A DNA stretch of 6,487 nt, from the NCBI GenBank assembly GCA_031290375.1, contig JAITNR010000111.1, positions 1-6,487 of the forward strand, given 5' to 3'. The notes below the pieces were generated by a model. It did not search any database, was not told the origin of the DNA, and saw only the letters and a program-made list of their open reading frames with translations. Position numbers and translations under genes: made by a program. This document shows, piece after piece, positions 5,476 to 6,487 of the stretch; position 1 is the stretch's first letter, and the number at the start of each line of letters is the position of its first letter. Source of the DNA: Prevotellaceae bacterium. Its GTDB lineage: Bacteria; Bacteroidota; Bacteroidia; Bacteroidales; Paludibacteraceae.

Positions 5476-5916
5476 ATGTTAAAAAAAGCATTTTTGCTCA
5501 CACTTTCGATTCCGTTGGTTTGTTGCAGCAAATACAAAAACACGATACCCAATTATCCTGTCCATTTGGAATTTAATATAACGGCTAACGCACCTGAACT
5601 TGCGGCATTTAATGGTTTTAAGGAGTTTTTTAAGCCTGAAAATGCTACTCAGGTTCTTGGTTACGGCGGAATTTTGGTTTTTCATACAATAGAGGACAAA
5701 TATTGTGCTTTTGATATGGCTTGTCCATTCGAGGCAAAGCCTGATATACGAGTTCACGCTGACAATATGGGTGTTGCAAAGTGCGATTCGTGCCTTTCCA
5801 CTTTCTACACAGGTGATGCTACAGGGTTTCAACTTGATGGCAAAGCAAAATCGCCATTGAGAAAATATCAAACCTATTTCAACCCAACAACTAATAATAT
5901 CTTAGTAACAAATTAA
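5476..5916 (+). CDS. Rieske-fold-like envelope lipoprotein with noncanonical Cys ligands
   Basis: A 146-residue protein with a lipoprotein signal (MLKKAFLLTLSIPLVCCSK). C17 is the likely lipidated Cys (L-V-C-C); C16 is less fitting. The mature part resembles Bacteroidota Rieske-type lipoproteins: a hydrophobic strand (GGILVFHT, 64-71), then CAFDMACPFE (77-86), a strand DIRVHADN (90-97), CDSCLSTF (103-110), and TGFQLDGKAKSPLRKY (116-131), which matches the usual xxFDxxGxxxxGPAxxPLxxY ending. Classic Rieske sites use C-x-H and C-x2-H; here F85 replaces the first His and C106 the second, leaving C77, C83, C103 and C106. It may bind a different cluster, a zinc ion, or nothing. I chose ATG 5476 over a TTG at 5464 because the signal peptide begins there. 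A transglutaminase-type lipoprotein follows after 44 nt, probably in the same transcript. Confidence 0.8.
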   Translation: MLKKAFLLTLSIPLVCCSKYKNTIPNYPVHLEFNITANAPELAAFNGFKEFFKPENATQVLGYGGILVFHTIEDKYCAFDMACPFEAKPDIRVHADNMGVAKCDSCLSTFYTGDATGFQLDGKAKSPLRKYQTYFNPTTNNILVTN

Positions 5917-5960
5917 TTTAACAAATAACTTTAAACAATTTCAAAAATACATTTTAGGAT

Positions 5961-6487
5961 ATGAAAAAACAATTATACTTATACGGATTTATTTTTTTAA
6001 TGCTGACGACAATTTCGTCGTGCGCGAACAAAGAAAATCATTTTTTAAAAGATAGCGATTATCGCCAAAAAGTAATCACGCAATTTGAAAAACGCAAGGT
6101 GCAAGCGGCAGGACGAGGCGATGCGCTGTTTTCTGTTTTCGACAAAGAAAATCTGACAACCGAACAACGCGAAGCACTTCAGTTTTTGTACGCATACATG
6201 CCTTTGTGCGATTTAGCCGATTATGATGGCGATTTTTTTCTGACACAAGTGAACGCAGCCCTCGAAGCACGTAATTATTTTTCGTGGGGAAAAACTGTTC
6301 CCGACGATATTTTTCGCCATTTTGTGCTTGTATATCGCATTAATAACGAATATCTTGACACTGCGCGTGTAGTATTTTTTGAAGAATTAAAAAATCGCAT
6401 TAAAAATCTTTCGATGGCAGAGGCTGCGTTGGAAGTAAACCATTGGTGTCACGAAAAAGTCAACTATCGCGGCACGGACGCACGTAC
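5961..6487 (+). CDS. Transglutaminase-domain lipoprotein, N-terminal part (cut by window end)
   Basis: An open frame of 175 codons that runs off the window, so no stop is visible. It begins with a lipoprotein signal (MKKQLYLYGFIFLMLTTISS, then C21 in the lipobox ISSC), so it is probably anchored in the envelope. The following segments (DYRQKVITQFEKRK, LTTEQREALQFLYAYMPLCD, LADYDGDFFLTQVNAALEAR, NYFSWGKTVPDDIFRHFVLV, YRINNEYLDTARVVFFEELK, AALEVNHWCHEKVNYRGTDA) match, from memory, the N-terminal region of large Bacteroidales lipoproteins annotated as transglutaminase-like. In those the papain-like Cys-His-Asp domain follows directly, here beyond 6487, so catalysis cannot be checked; many family members have no known substrate. 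AGGAT lies four bases before the ATG. It is 44 nt downstream of the Rieske-like gene with no terminator between, which suggests co-transcription. Confidence 0.88.
   Translation, partial: MKKQLYLYGFIFLMLTTISSCANKENHFLKDSDYRQKVITQFEKRKVQAAGRGDALFSVFDKENLTTEQREALQFLYAYMPLCDLADYDGDFFLTQVNAALEARNYFSWGKTVPDDIFRHFVLVYRINNEYLDTARVVFFEELKNRIKNLSMAEAALEVNHWCHEKVNYRGTDAR

Noticed and set aside
1..6487. CRISPR array, tRNA, rRNA or complete insertion sequence
   Set aside because: No regularly spaced repeats, tRNA-like cloverleaf, rRNA-like stretch or transposase frame was recognised by eye on either strand.

Overview
The window looks like a piece of a chromosome from the phylum Bacteroidota, most likely the order Bacteroidales. 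Four signs point there. Several gene starts lack a Shine-Dalgarno motif and have A/T-rich leaders instead. Promoter-like sequences match the Bacteroides consensus (TTTG about 19-20 nt before TAnnTTTG). Both plus-strand genes encode lipoproteins with short signal peptides. The protein families are ones I associate with Bacteroidales: a TonB receptor, a roughly 80-residue HTH protein, an HDIG hydrolase, and a transglutaminase-type lipoprotein with a DYRQ...LADY...FSWGK...FRHFVLVYR core. Intergenic DNA is very A/T rich. The species cannot be named from this sequence.

Layout. Positions 1-123 are A/T-rich intergenic repeats. A minus-strand block follows, read from right to left: a small HTH protein (4716-4961), a short basic protein in the same reading frame just past a TAG stop (4377-4712), a hairpin terminator or attenuator, a TonB-dependent outer-membrane receptor (2378-4297), an HD-domain phosphohydrolase with its own promoter (1752-2291), and a MATE efflux transporter with its own promoter (124-1476). 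Between 4962 and 5475 lies a gene-free divergent region with the HTH promoter, a perfect A/T palindrome, a GC-rich patch resembling a dispersed intergenic repeat, and a promoter candidate for the plus-strand genes. On the plus strand are a Rieske-fold-like lipoprotein with an unusual set of cysteines (5476-5916) and, 44 nt later, the first 175 codons of a large transglutaminase-type lipoprotein (5961 to the window end).

How the genes may work together. The HTH protein, the basic protein and the TonB receptor may form one uptake locus, with the hairpin between the basic ORF and the receptor as a possible control point. The receptor's substrate cannot be read from sequence, and I found no cobalamin riboswitch. 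The HD hydrolase and the MATE pump look like separately transcribed housekeeping or accessory genes. The two lipoproteins may be co-transcribed and both should sit in the cell envelope. The least ordinary features are the HTH-TAG-basic-ORF single frame, the noncanonical Rieske site, a plus-strand remnant resembling the end of a secreted protein, and the terminator/promoter overlap before the HD gene. I do not see a clearly new multi-gene system.
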